21,330 nt of DNA from Oscillospiraceae bacterium. Lineage in GTDB: Bacteria; Bacillota; Clostridia; Oscillospirales; Oscillospiraceae. A program made the position numbers and the translations under genes. The stretch spans positions 1 through 21,330 of the forward strand of contig JAHHSH010000029.1 of the NCBI GenBank assembly GCA_020025345.1. Reading direction: 5' to 3'. Shown here in pieces: positions 14,126 to 21,330 of the stretch. Position 1 is the first letter of the stretch. Each line of letters starts with the position of its first letter. Below the pieces are notes generated by a model. The model worked only from the letters and a program-made list of their open reading frames with translations. It did no database searches and was not told the origin of the DNA.

Positions 14126-14162
14126 ATTTAGTATGGTATAGGGCGTTCCCTTTCGTGCCGTT

Positions 14163-14660
14163 TTATTTGGAGAACTGTGCCTTGTAGGCGGCGGCTTTTT
14201 CCACATACCCTTGGGCGCTGTGGCGGTTGGCCTCAATTTCTTCGGCTGTGACGGGGCGGCGCACTTTGCCGGGGGTGCCGATGACCAGAGAACCATCGGG
14301 AATGACGGCGTTCTGGGGGATCAGCGCTCCGGCGGCGATGATGCAGTCCTTGCCGATGACAGCGCCGTTGAGGACGATGGCACCCATGCCGATGAGGCTG
14401 TTGTCGCCGATGGTGCAGCTGTGGAGGATCGCGCCGTGTCCTACCGTGACACCGCGGCCGATGGTCATGGGCAGCTGGGGGTCGGTGTGCAAAACGCAGT
14501 TATCTTGAATATTGCTGTCAGCGCCCACGGTGATGGAGGTGTACTCCGAGCGGATGACGGCGCCGAAAAAGACGCTGCTGCCGGCCTCCAGCGTCACATC
14601 GCCGAGGACGAAGGCGCCGGGAGCCACAAAGACGGAGGGATGAATCGAGGGTGTTTTCAT
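14163..14660 (-). CDS. Gamma-carbonic-anhydrase-like hexapeptide-repeat protein
   Basis: 165 residues. Imperfect hexapeptide repeats (GAFVLG, SVFFGAVIR, TVGHGAILH, LIGMGAIV, IIAAGALI) run through most of the chain and predict a left-handed beta-helix trimer. Possible zinc ligands His58, His75 and His80 have the spacing of gamma-class carbonic anhydrases, and Arg37 and Asp53 fit conserved support residues. The C-terminal helix is Ala/Glu-rich. Carbonic anhydrase activity is plausible, yet many short members of this family are inactive or act on other substrates. AGGAGG is 7 bases upstream; it is the third gene of a minus-strand operon, 12 bases after the preceding one. Confidence 0.88.
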   Translation of the reverse strand: MKTPSIHPSVFVAPGAFVLGDVTLEAGSSVFFGAVIRSEYTSITVGADSNIQDNCVLHTDPQLPMTIGRGVTVGHGAILHSCTIGDNSLIGMGAIVLNGAVIGKDCIIAAGALIPQNAVIPDGSLVIGTPGKVRRPVTAEEIEANRHSAQGYVEKAAAYKAQFSK

Positions 14661-14672
14661 AGGGAAACCTCC

Positions 14673-14903
14673 TTATTTAAATAGCCAGCGGCACACGAGA
14701 ATGACAACGCAGGCACCGGCCACACCGATGAGGATTACGCCGATGGTGCTGGTGGCACCAAGGCCGATGGCACGGGCGAGGAAGCTGCCGACGGCAGAGC
14801 CGATGATGCCCAGAATGATATTGCGGAGGATGCCGCCGGGGCTGTTCATGAGTTTACCGGCAATCCAGCCGATGAGAGCGCCGAGGATAATAGAAAATAA
14901 CAT
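14673..14903 (-). CDS. GlsB/YeaQ/YmgE-family small membrane protein
   Basis: 76 residues with three hydrophobic segments. The N-terminal GALIGWIAGKLM, the central GGILRNIILGIIGSAVGSFL and the Gly-rich glycine-zipper pattern are typical of this family, which is often linked to envelope or general stress; its biochemical role is unknown. AAAGGAG precedes ATG. It lies 22 bases after the mscS-like gene and 12 before the carbonic-anhydrase-like gene, so the three are very likely cotranscribed. Confidence 0.9.
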   Translation of the reverse strand: MLFSIILGALIGWIAGKLMNSPGGILRNIILGIIGSAVGSFLARAIGLGATSTIGVILIGVAGACVVILVCRWLFK

Positions 14904-14925
14904 AAGAAAAACTCCTTTATATCGG

Positions 14926-15744
14926 TTAACGATTCATAAGATGGACATTCAAATGGGGATAGGTCATTTCCACGTCGGCCTCGTTAAAGGCATCCCGGAT
15001 GTGTTCGGTGAGCGGGAAGAAGACCTCGTTATATTTGTCCGGCTTACACCAGACGCGAACCAGATACTCAATGCTGTTGTCACCGTAGGCACTCACCAGC
15101 ACTTGGGGTGCCGGATCGGGGAGGATGTCCTCTGTGGCGGCGATTGCCTGAAGACAGGCCTGTCGGACGGTGGCAGTAGGGGCGTCGTAGGAGGCACTGA
15201 CCGTTACCACGATGCGCCGGCTGCCGTTGGCTGTGAAGTTGGTGATCTTCTCGGCAGAGATGGTGCTGTTGGGCACAATCAGCTGCTGGCCGTCATCTGT
15301 ATTGAGATAGGTGGAGTGGAGAGAGATATTCTTCACAACGCCGCGGCCGCTGGGGGTGTCAATGTAGTCACCGATTTGAAAGGGCTTGGTGGTCAAAATC
15401 ACAAGCCCGCCTGCAATGTTGGAGAGCACGTTCTGGATGGCAAGGGAAATGGCCAGAGACAGCACCGACAAAAGAGCAACCAGAGAAGTGGTGGGGATGC
15501 CCAGCTGATCGGCCAGGATCAAGAGGAGAACCACCCACAGGATCACACGCACTGCACTGACCACATAGCGCTGGGTGCGCTGCTCTATAGAGGGACGATT
15601 GATGATACGCCGCAGCATTTTGAGAAGAATCTGGATGACCACAACGCCCAAAAGAAGGGTGAGCAGGGTATAGAGCACCTGCTCCAGCGGCAGATTTTTT
15701 AAGGAAATGCCGGAAAAAATTTCGTTGATGTTCGCAGAGGGCAT
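14926..15744 (-). CDS. MscS-family small-conductance mechanosensitive channel
   Basis: 272 residues, like the short MscS type. Three hydrophobic helices lie in the first ~120 residues; the pore helix region reads LAISLAIQNVLSNIAGGLVIL, followed by the beta-domain start PFQIGDYI and the LHSTYLNTDDGQQLIVPNS strand signature. The C-terminal alpha/beta part ends with VEMTYPHLNVHL. The channel opens under membrane tension and releases solutes on osmotic downshock. AAAGGGG is upstream of ATG, and a near-consensus promoter is about 30 bases before the start. First gene of a three-gene operon. Confidence 0.93.
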   Translation of the reverse strand: MPSANINEIFSGISLKNLPLEQVLYTLLTLLLGVVVIQILLKMLRRIINRPSIEQRTQRYVVSAVRVILWVVLLLILADQLGIPTTSLVALLSVLSLAISLAIQNVLSNIAGGLVILTTKPFQIGDYIDTPSGRGVVKNISLHSTYLNTDDGQQLIVPNSTISAEKITNFTANGSRRIVVTVSASYDAPTATVRQACLQAIAATEDILPDPAPQVLVSAYGDNSIEYLVRVWCKPDKYNEVFFPLTEHIRDAFNEADVEMTYPHLNVHLMNR

Positions 15745-15774
15745 AAAAATACCCCTTTCATTTTATGATATGCC

Positions 15775-15803
15775 ATTATAGCTTATCCCCCTTTGTTTGG
15801 CAA
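15775..15803 (-). promoter_or_regulatory. Promoter of the mscS-like operon
   Basis: On the minus strand, TTGCCA (15798-15803), 17-base spacer, perfect TATAAT (15775-15780). Confidence 0.8.
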
Positions 15804-15836
15804 GCGCTGTGCAGGGCGCAGGGAAGAAGAAAAGGC

Positions 15837-15866
15837 TTTACAAAACGCCGTACCATAAGCTATAAT
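15837..15866 (+). promoter_or_regulatory. Promoter of the purine permease
   Basis: TTTACA (15837-15842), 18-base spacer, perfect TATAAT (15861-15866). The leader is about 60 bases, too short for a purine riboswitch, and none is visible. Confidence 0.75.
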
Positions 15867-15931
15867 AATCAGAAGAGAGTACAAGAAATGTGTTGAATCA
15901 ACCCTGTGGATCAAAAGATTGGAGAGAAAAA

Positions 15932-17335
15932 ATGGATCGATTCTTTCATGTAACAGAGCGCGGCTCGACCGTGCGCACGGAAATCATGGCAGGTCTGACC
16001 ACCTTCATGGCGATGGCTTACATCCTGATGGTCAACTCCGGCATGTTTTCCTCTTTGGGCACTGTTTCCTACGGTGCCATCTACATCGCAACCGCAATTT
16101 CCGCCATCATCGGTACGGTTCTGATCGGCCTGCTGGCAAACCTGCCTCTGGCACAGGCCTCCGGTATGGGTCTGAACGCCTTCTTCGTTTACACCGTCTG
16201 CTTCGGCTTCGGCCTGAGCTATGCCAATGCACTGGTGCTGGTGCTGTGTGACGGTATCATCTTTGTGCTGCTGACCGTCACCGGATTGCGCAAGGTGATT
16301 TTTGACGCCATTCCTCAGGCGGTCAAAACCGCAATCTCTGCCGGTATCGGCCTGTTCATTGCCTTCATCGGTATGCAGAATGCCGGTATCGTGGTCAATG
16401 ACGAGGCCACACTGGTGAATCTGCGCTCCTTCAATGTGCTGGGCGGCAACGCCACTTGGGCAGATCTGTTCCCGGTACTCATCACCATTCTGGCTGTCTT
16501 TGCGATTGCCGCAATGGCACACCGCAAGGTGAAAGGTGCCGTGCTGTGGGGTCTGCTGGGCTCTGCCGTGCTGTACTATGTGGTGGGTCTTCTCACCGTG
16601 CCCGGCTTCTATGATATGGCTGTGGCTCCCAACCTGACCTCCGACTTCCTGGGCGCTTTCCGTGATTTCGGTTCTCAGGCATTTCTGAAGGTCTTTACTG
16701 AGGGCTTTGACTTCTCTGCCTACATCGCAGCTCACGGCACTCTGGACTTTGTGATCATGTTCCTCACCACGATGCTGGCTTTCTGCATGGTGGATATGTT
16801 CGATACGCTGGGTACCCTGTTCGGCGCCTGCTCCGTGGGCGGCCTGCTGACTAAGGACGGCGACGTGCCCAACATGAACCGTGCGATGCTGGCTGACTCC
16901 ATCGCTACCTGCTGCGGCGCTGTGTGCGGCACCTCCACCGTGACCACCTATGTGGAGTCCTCCTCCGGCGTAGCCGAGGGCGGCCGTACCGGTCTTGCCT
17001 CCATGGCAACGGCAGCGCTCTTCTTCATCGCCATGTTCCTGGCACCTGTTGCACAGCTGATTCCTTCCTATGCCTGCGCCGCCGCCCTCATCTATGTGGG
17101 CGTTCTGATGATGGGCAACGTGAAGAACATCGACTGGAGCGATGCCAGTGCCGCTGTCCCTGCATTCCTGACCATGGCCTTTATGCCTCTGACCTACAAT
17201 ATCTCCTATGGTATTGCTTTCGGCCTGATCGGCTATGTGTTCACCAAGCTGTTCTCCGGCAAGGTTAAGGAGATCAGCGCAGGTACTTGGGTCATTGCCA
17301 TCCTGTTTGGCATTATGTTCTTTGTCTCTCGCTAA
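15932..17335 (+). CDS. NCS2-family purine (guanine/hypoxanthine) permease, AzgA type
   Basis: 467 residues, strongly hydrophobic. The N-terminus MDRFFHVTERGSTVRTEIMA followed by GLTTFMAMAYILMVN is the standard opening of AzgA/PbuG permeases; ASGMGLNAFFVYTVC, TAISAGIGLFIAFIGMQNAG, MVDMFDTLGTLFGAC and GTSTVTTYVESSSGVAEGGR are further family signatures. It imports purine bases with protons for salvage. ATG 15932 with GGAGAG upstream is preferred; the frame extends 14 codons further back without support. Single gene with its own promoter and terminator. Confidence 0.94.
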   Translation: MDRFFHVTERGSTVRTEIMAGLTTFMAMAYILMVNSGMFSSLGTVSYGAIYIATAISAIIGTVLIGLLANLPLAQASGMGLNAFFVYTVCFGFGLSYANALVLVLCDGIIFVLLTVTGLRKVIFDAIPQAVKTAISAGIGLFIAFIGMQNAGIVVNDEATLVNLRSFNVLGGNATWADLFPVLITILAVFAIAAMAHRKVKGAVLWGLLGSAVLYYVVGLLTVPGFYDMAVAPNLTSDFLGAFRDFGSQAFLKVFTEGFDFSAYIAAHGTLDFVIMFLTTMLAFCMVDMFDTLGTLFGACSVGGLLTKDGDVPNMNRAMLADSIATCCGAVCGTSTVTTYVESSSGVAEGGRTGLASMATAALFFIAMFLAPVAQLIPSYACAAALIYVGVLMMGNVKNIDWSDASAAVPAFLTMAFMPLTYNISYGIAFGLIGYVFTKLFSGKVKEISAGTWVIAILFGIMFFVSR

Positions 17336-17350
17336 ACGTACATTATAATA

Positions 17351-17386
17351 AAAGCGGAGCCGCTGCGTGCGGCTCCGCTTTTTCTT
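17351..17386. terminator. Bidirectional terminator after the purine permease
   Basis: AAAGCGGAGCCGC (17351-17363) and its exact complement (17369-17381), 5-base loop, T-rich on the right, A-rich on the left. It begins right after the stop codon of the minus-strand 65-residue gene, so it serves both. Confidence 0.92.
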
Positions 17387-17584
17387 TTAGTCACGGTGGC
17401 GGGGGGATTCAAAATCCGCCACCGGCTCATCATATTTGGTATCCCAGACCTGTACCTGATTGCGCTCGTCAAAGGCCATGCGCATGGCCACGGCGCGGGC
17501 GCCCTCCAAGTCATCGGTCTCAAAAAAGACGGCGGGCTCCATAGCGGGATCAAAGGTTTTCCCGACAAGAACAGTAAAGCGCAC
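17387..17584 (-). CDS. Small conserved-looking protein, 65 residues, unknown function
   Basis: GTG start at 17584 with AAAGGGAG about 7 bases upstream. The protein starts VRFTVLVGKTFDPAMEPAVF, is soluble and acidic with a basic tail (SPRHRD), has no Cys, signal peptide or membrane segment, and alternates strand- and helix-like parts (DLEGARAVAMRMAFDE). I do not recognise a family. A near-consensus promoter, ribosome site and terminator that fit this frame exactly make it a real gene despite its size. It is transcribed away from the DUF1846 gene. Confidence 0.75.
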   Translation of the reverse strand: MRFTVLVGKTFDPAMEPAVFFETDDLEGARAVAMRMAFDERNQVQVWDTKYDEPVADFESPRHRD

Positions 17585-17616
17585 AGCGTATCTCCCTTTC
17601 TCTTTGCGTTTTGCCC

Positions 17617-17645
17617 AGTATACTCCCGTGTAGGAGAAATTGCAA
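17617..17645 (-). promoter_or_regulatory. Promoter of the 65-residue gene
   Basis: On the minus strand, TTGCAA (17640-17645), 17-base spacer, TATACT (17617-17622); about 33 bases before the GTG start. Confidence 0.72.
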
Positions 17646-17696
17646 TCATCCTGTGGGAAAAAGAGAAAAAGGCTTTCTTTCCGTCGTGGGATGGGG

Positions 17697-17702
17697 TATA
17701 AT
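17697..17702 (+). promoter_or_regulatory. -10 element of the DUF1846 gene
   Basis: Perfect TATAAT 38 bases before the GTG start. The -35 position (17674-17679, TTTCTT) is poor. Confidence 0.45.
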
Positions 17703-17740
17703 ACAAAAGTTGAAGTAAAGAGATAGAGGGGGAGCGTACT

Positions 17741-19222
17741 GTGAAACTTGGGTTTGACAATGACAAATATCTGCAGCTGCAGGCACACCATATCAAGGAG
17801 AGGGTGGCGCAGTTCGGCGGCAAGCTGTATCTGGAGTTCGGCGGCAAGCTGTTCGACGACCACCATGCATCCCGTGTTTTGCCGGGGTTCCAGCCGGACA
17901 GCAAGATCCGTATGCTGGAGACCATGAAGGAGGATGTGGAAATCCTCATTGCCATCAATGCATGGGATATTGAAAAGAGTAAGAAGCGCGGCGATCTGGG
18001 TATTTCCTACGATGAGGAAGTGCTGCGACTCATTGATATCTTCCGTGGTATGGGTTTCTATGTGGGTAGTGTCGTCATTACCCAGTACGCTTCGCAGACG
18101 GCGGCAGATGCCTTTATCCGGCGGCTTACGGCGCTGGGCGTCAAGTCCTGCCGCCACTATACCATTGCCGGTTATCCCTCTGATGTGGCCCACATCGTCA
18201 GCGACGAGGGCCTTGGCAAGAACGATTACATCGAGACCACCCACCCGGTGGTTGTGGTGACAGCGCCCGGCCCCGGCAGCGGTAAAATGGCTACCTGCCT
18301 CAGCCAGCTCTACCACGATCACAAGCGTGGAATCCGTGCCGGTTACGCCAAGTATGAGACATTCCCCATCTGGAATCTCCCCTTGAAGCACCCGGTGAAC
18401 CTGGCCTACGAGGCTGCCACGGCGGATCTTAATGATGTGAATATGATCGACCCCTTCCATCTGGAGGCCTATGGCGAGACGACGGTGAACTACAACCGCG
18501 ATGTGGAGATTTTCCCCGTGCTCAACGCCATGTTCCAGAAGATTCAGGGATGTTCCCCCTATAAATCCCCCACGGATATGGGCGTCAATATGGCGGGCTT
18601 TGCCATTGTGGATGACGAGGTGTGCCAGAGGGCATCCCGCCGTGAGATCCTGCGCCGCTACTATGATGGCATGGTGCAGCGGGCACGGGGCGAGGCCGAC
18701 GAGACACTGGTGCGAAAGCTGGAGATCGTTATGCAGAAGGCAGGCGTGACGCCGGAAATGTGTCCGGCGGTGGAGGCCAGCTTGAAGCGTGCAGAGCTGA
18801 CCGGCGCACCTGCCGGTGCCATGGTTCTGGCGGATGGCAGAGTTGTTACCGGCAAGACCTCGGATCTGCTGGGCGCTTCGGCGGCGCTGCTGCTGAATGC
18901 CTTGAAGGCCATGGCCGGGATCGACCAGAAGCTGAAGCTGATCCCTTCCTCGGTCATTGAGCCCATCAGCCAGTTGAAGACCCGAAATCTGGGCCACAGC
19001 AACCCCCGGCTTCACTCCGATGAGGTGCTGATCGCCTTGGCGATTTCCGGTCTTACCAATCCGCTGGCGGCACTGGTACAGGAGCAGCTGAATTCTCTGC
19101 GGGGCTGCGACGCCCACTTCTCCGTGATCATCTCCTCGGAGGACATCGAGCTTTATCGGCGCTTGGGCATCAACGTGACCTGTGAGCCGAAATACGAGGT
19201 CAAGGGCCTCTATCACAAATAA
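17741..19222 (+). CDS. DUF1846 family protein (putative P-loop ATP-binding protein)
   Basis: 493 residues, the full family length. It starts KLGFDNDKYLQLQAHHIKER, includes the recognisable FGGKLFDDHHASRVLPGF and IAINAWDIEKSKKRGDLGIS, and a glycine-rich nucleotide-loop-like APGPGSGKMATCLSQLYHD (Lys182). Members are widespread in Firmicutes; a structure is known for the family but the reaction is not. GTG start with GGGGGAG 6-7 bases upstream. Followed by a strong terminator and then tex. Confidence 0.92.
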   Translation: MKLGFDNDKYLQLQAHHIKERVAQFGGKLYLEFGGKLFDDHHASRVLPGFQPDSKIRMLETMKEDVEILIAINAWDIEKSKKRGDLGISYDEEVLRLIDIFRGMGFYVGSVVITQYASQTAADAFIRRLTALGVKSCRHYTIAGYPSDVAHIVSDEGLGKNDYIETTHPVVVVTAPGPGSGKMATCLSQLYHDHKRGIRAGYAKYETFPIWNLPLKHPVNLAYEAATADLNDVNMIDPFHLEAYGETTVNYNRDVEIFPVLNAMFQKIQGCSPYKSPTDMGVNMAGFAIVDDEVCQRASRREILRRYYDGMVQRARGEADETLVRKLEIVMQKAGVTPEMCPAVEASLKRAELTGAPAGAMVLADGRVVTGKTSDLLGASAALLLNALKAMAGIDQKLKLIPSSVIEPISQLKTRNLGHSNPRLHSDEVLIALAISGLTNPLAALVQEQLNSLRGCDAHFSVIISSEDIELYRRLGINVTCEPKYEVKGLYHK

Positions 19223-19229
19223 AATAGGG

Positions 19230-19264
19230 AGAGGCGGCTGCCATCTGCGGCCGCCTCTTTTTTA
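19230..19264 (+). terminator. Intrinsic terminator between the DUF1846 gene and tex
   Basis: AGAGGCGGC (19230-19238) pairs with GCCGCCTCT (19250-19258) and runs into seven Ts (19258-19264). It ends only 16 bases before the tex ATG. Confidence 0.9.
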
Positions 19265-19280
19265 AGGAAAGGATACCACT

Positions 19281-21330
19281 ATGAGTGAAAAAATTTCCCA
19301 GCTTCTGGCGCAGGAGCTGCAGCAGCCTCTCCAGTATGTGGAAAATGTCATCAACCTATTGGACGAGGGCAATACGATTCCCTTTATTGCCCGCTACCGT
19401 AAGGAGCTCCACGGAAGTATGGACGATACGTCCCTGCGTGCGCTGGAGGATCGCCTGACCTATCTCCGCAATTTGGAGAGCCGGAAAGAGGAGGTCAAAA
19501 AGACCATCGAGGGGCAGGAGAAGCTGACAGAGGAGCTTGCTGCCGCTATCGACAACGCCAAGACGCTGGCGGAGGTGGAGGATCTCTACCGCCCCTATAA
19601 GCAAAAGCGCCGCACCCGGGCCACTATGGCCAAGGAGAAGGGGCTGGAAGGGCTGGCAGTGACCATCTTCGGGCAGGAGAGCAAGGAACCGCCGGAGGTG
19701 CTGGCTGCAGCGTATATCGACGAGGAAAAGGGCGTGGCTGCGGTGGAGGATGCACTGGCCGGAGCCAATGACATCATCGCCGAGTGGATTGCCGACGATG
19801 CCGCCATTCGTAAGGAGCTGCGGGAGCTGACCATGAAAAAGGGCGCTTTGCGCTCCGTGGCTGCCAAGGAGGAGGACTCCGTCTATCGTCTCTACTACGA
19901 TTTTAGCCAGAATCTCTCCAAGCTGGCAGGCCATCAGATCTTGGCTGTCAACCGCGGCGAGAAAGAGGAATTTTTGAAAGTGTCGGTGGAAGTGGACCGG
20001 GAATGGGCACTGGGGCTGATCTGGAATCGCGTCATCAAAGGACGGGGCGCCTGTGCGGCGTTTGTCCGCAGTGCCTGCGAGGATAGCTTTGATCGGCTGC
20101 TGTGGCCGTCTTTGGAGCGGGAAATCCGCAATATGTGTACGGAAACCGCCTGCGAGGGCGCTATCGCCAACTTTGGTTTGAACCTGCGCCCCCTTTTGAT
20201 GCAGCCCACGGTGAAAGGCCATGTGACCATGGGCCTCGACCCCGGCTATGCCCACGGCTGCAAGGTGGCCGTCATCGACGGCACCGGCAAGGTGCTGGAC
20301 ACCACGGTGGTCTATCCTACCTTCGGTGAGCGGCAGAAGAAAGAGGCCATCGACAAGCTTTCCAAGATGGTGCGCCGCCACGGCGTGGAGCATATTGCCA
20401 TCGGCAACGGCACCGCCAGCCGTGAGACGGAGCAGATGGCCGTGGAGCTGATCCGGCAGGTGGGCGGCGGTGTGTCCTACATGATCGTCAACGAAGCCGG
20501 TGCGTCCGTGTATTCTGCCAGTAAGCTGGCGGCGGAGGAGTTCCCGGAGTACGATGTAAACCTCCGCAGCGCCGTGTCCATTGCCCGCCGGATGCAAGAC
20601 CCCTTGGCGGAGCTGGTGAAGATCGATCCCAAAGCCATCGGCGTGGGGCAGTATCAGCACGATATGCCCCAGAAGCGACTGGATGAGACCCTCTCCGGCG
20701 TGGTAGAGGACTGTGTCAACGCCGTGGGCGTGGACGTAAATACCGCCTCGGCCAGCCTGCTGGGTCGGGTGTCCGGCCTCAATGCCACCACGGCGAAAAA
20801 CATCGTGAAGTATCGGGAGGAGAACGGTATTTTCACTGCCCGGCGGCAGCTTTTGAAGGTGCCGAAGCTGGGGCCCAAGGCCTTTGAGCAGAGCGCCGGC
20901 TTCCTGCGTGTGCCGGAGAGCAAGTCCGTGCTGGACAACACCGGCGTCCACCCGGAGAGCTACAAGGCGGCCGAGGCGCTGCTGGCCCTCACCGGCTATA
21001 CGCTCAAGGATGTGGCGGCAGGGGAAATCGCCCTCCTGGAGCAGAAGGTGAAGCTGCTGGGTGAGGAAAAGGTGGCCAAGGAGATCGGCGTGGGCGTACC
21101 CACCCTCCGCGATGTGGTGAAGGAGCTTTTGAAGCCGGGACGCGATGTGCGCGATGATCTGCCTGCGCCCATTCTGCGGACAGACGTGCTGGACATCAAG
21201 GATCTGGCCCCCGACATGGTGCTCACCGGCACCGTGCGCAACGTGGTGGATTTCGGCGTGTTTGTGGATATCGGTGTCCATCAGGATGGCCTTGTCCACA
21301 TCTCGCAGGTGTGCAACAAGTTCATTAAGC
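19281..21330 (+). CDS. tex: Tex-family RNA-binding transcription accessory protein, 3' end outside window
   Basis: 683 residues visible and still open at the edge; family proteins are about 700-780 residues, so only the end is missing. Order: N-terminal helical Tex region (GNTIPFIARYRKELHGSMDD, LYRPYKQKRRTRA), YqgF/RNase H-like domain starting MGLDPGYAHGCKVAVID (Asp320), helix-hairpin-helix region (ASLLGRVSGLNATTAKNIVKY, RRQLLKVPKLGPKAFEQSAG), and the start of an S1 RNA-binding domain (GTVRNVVDFGVFVDIG, DGLVHISQ). Bacterial Tex binds nucleic acid and is related to eukaryotic Spt6; it is thought to act in transcription. ATG 19281 has AAGGAAAGGA upstream. Confidence 0.95.
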   Translation, partial: MSEKISQLLAQELQQPLQYVENVINLLDEGNTIPFIARYRKELHGSMDDTSLRALEDRLTYLRNLESRKEEVKKTIEGQEKLTEELAAAIDNAKTLAEVEDLYRPYKQKRRTRATMAKEKGLEGLAVTIFGQESKEPPEVLAAAYIDEEKGVAAVEDALAGANDIIAEWIADDAAIRKELRELTMKKGALRSVAAKEEDSVYRLYYDFSQNLSKLAGHQILAVNRGEKEEFLKVSVEVDREWALGLIWNRVIKGRGACAAFVRSACEDSFDRLLWPSLEREIRNMCTETACEGAIANFGLNLRPLLMQPTVKGHVTMGLDPGYAHGCKVAVIDGTGKVLDTTVVYPTFGERQKKEAIDKLSKMVRRHGVEHIAIGNGTASRETEQMAVELIRQVGGGVSYMIVNEAGASVYSASKLAAEEFPEYDVNLRSAVSIARRMQDPLAELVKIDPKAIGVGQYQHDMPQKRLDETLSGVVEDCVNAVGVDVNTASASLLGRVSGLNATTAKNIVKYREENGIFTARRQLLKVPKLGPKAFEQSAGFLRVPESKSVLDNTGVHPESYKAAEALLALTGYTLKDVAAGEIALLEQKVKLLGEEKVAKEIGVGVPTLRDVVKELLKPGRDVRDDLPAPILRTDVLDIKDLAPDMVLTGTVRNVVDFGVFVDIGVHQDGLVHISQVCNKFIK

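Noticed and set aside
15867..15931. Purine riboswitch before the purine permease
   Set aside because: The leader is only about 60 bases and shows no three-way-junction motifs.
17387..19216. Minus-strand open frame of 609 residues covering the DUF1846 gene
   Set aside because: Antisense shadow over most of its length; only its last 65 codons, after a GTG with ribosome site, are accepted as a gene.
19356..21299. Long minus-strand open frame of 647 residues opposite tex
   Set aside because: Shadow of the tex gene: composition is His/Gly/Gln-rich as expected from the complement of a GC-rich coding frame, and it matches no family.

Overview
The window looks like the chromosome of a low-oxygen, gut-type Clostridia, probably Oscillospiraceae-like. 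Reasons are the moderately GC-rich coding sequence, strong AGGAGG-type ribosome binding sites, TTG/GTG starts, a sortase-anchored surface protein, and the families present (DUF1846, Tex, sodium:neurotransmitter symporter, AzgA-type purine permease, YeaQ/GlsB-like protein). This placement is by overall character only; no marker gene is present. I saw no rRNA, tRNA, CRISPR array, phage gene or transposase.

Layout. 1-660: the C-terminal end of a wall-anchored protein built of exact-length 72-residue repeats, closed by a terminator shared with rpoN. 676-10243: a sigma-54 block. rpoN (minus) and a sigma-54 enhancer-binding activator (plus) diverge. Immediately after the activator stop codon lie two 16-bp dyads, 40 bp apart, that look like its upstream activating sites. 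About 150-200 bp further on is a near-consensus -24/-12 promoter driving five genes in a row: DapF-family epimerase, SLC1-family symporter, L,D-transpeptidase-like lipoprotein, LysA-type decarboxylase, D-cysteine desulfhydrase-family PLP enzyme. 10256-11582: a small lipoprotein (minus) and uridine phosphorylase (plus). 11656-14087: a divergent XRE regulator / sodium symporter pair with a clear operator between them. 14163-15744: a minus-strand operon mscS-like, YeaQ/GlsB-like, gamma-carbonic-anhydrase-like. 15932-17385: a purine permease. 17387-21330: a 65-residue orphan (minus), a DUF1846 protein and the 5' part of tex.

How the parts may work together. The best candidate for an undescribed system is the sigma-54 block: regulator, its sites, its promoter and five genes that together could import, epimerise, decarboxylate and deaminate an amino acid or diamino acid (diaminopimelate, D-cysteine or a related wall-derived amino acid are the obvious candidates). 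Three details make it more than housekeeping lysine synthesis: it is under sigma-54 control, its transporter has lost the arginine that binds acidic side chains in aspartate/glutamate transporters, and the lipoprotein gene is flanked by a diverged inverted repeat of 60-70 bp. The substrate is inference; the regulatory architecture is read directly from the sequence. No gap exceeds 300 bases; the larger gaps hold the elements listed.
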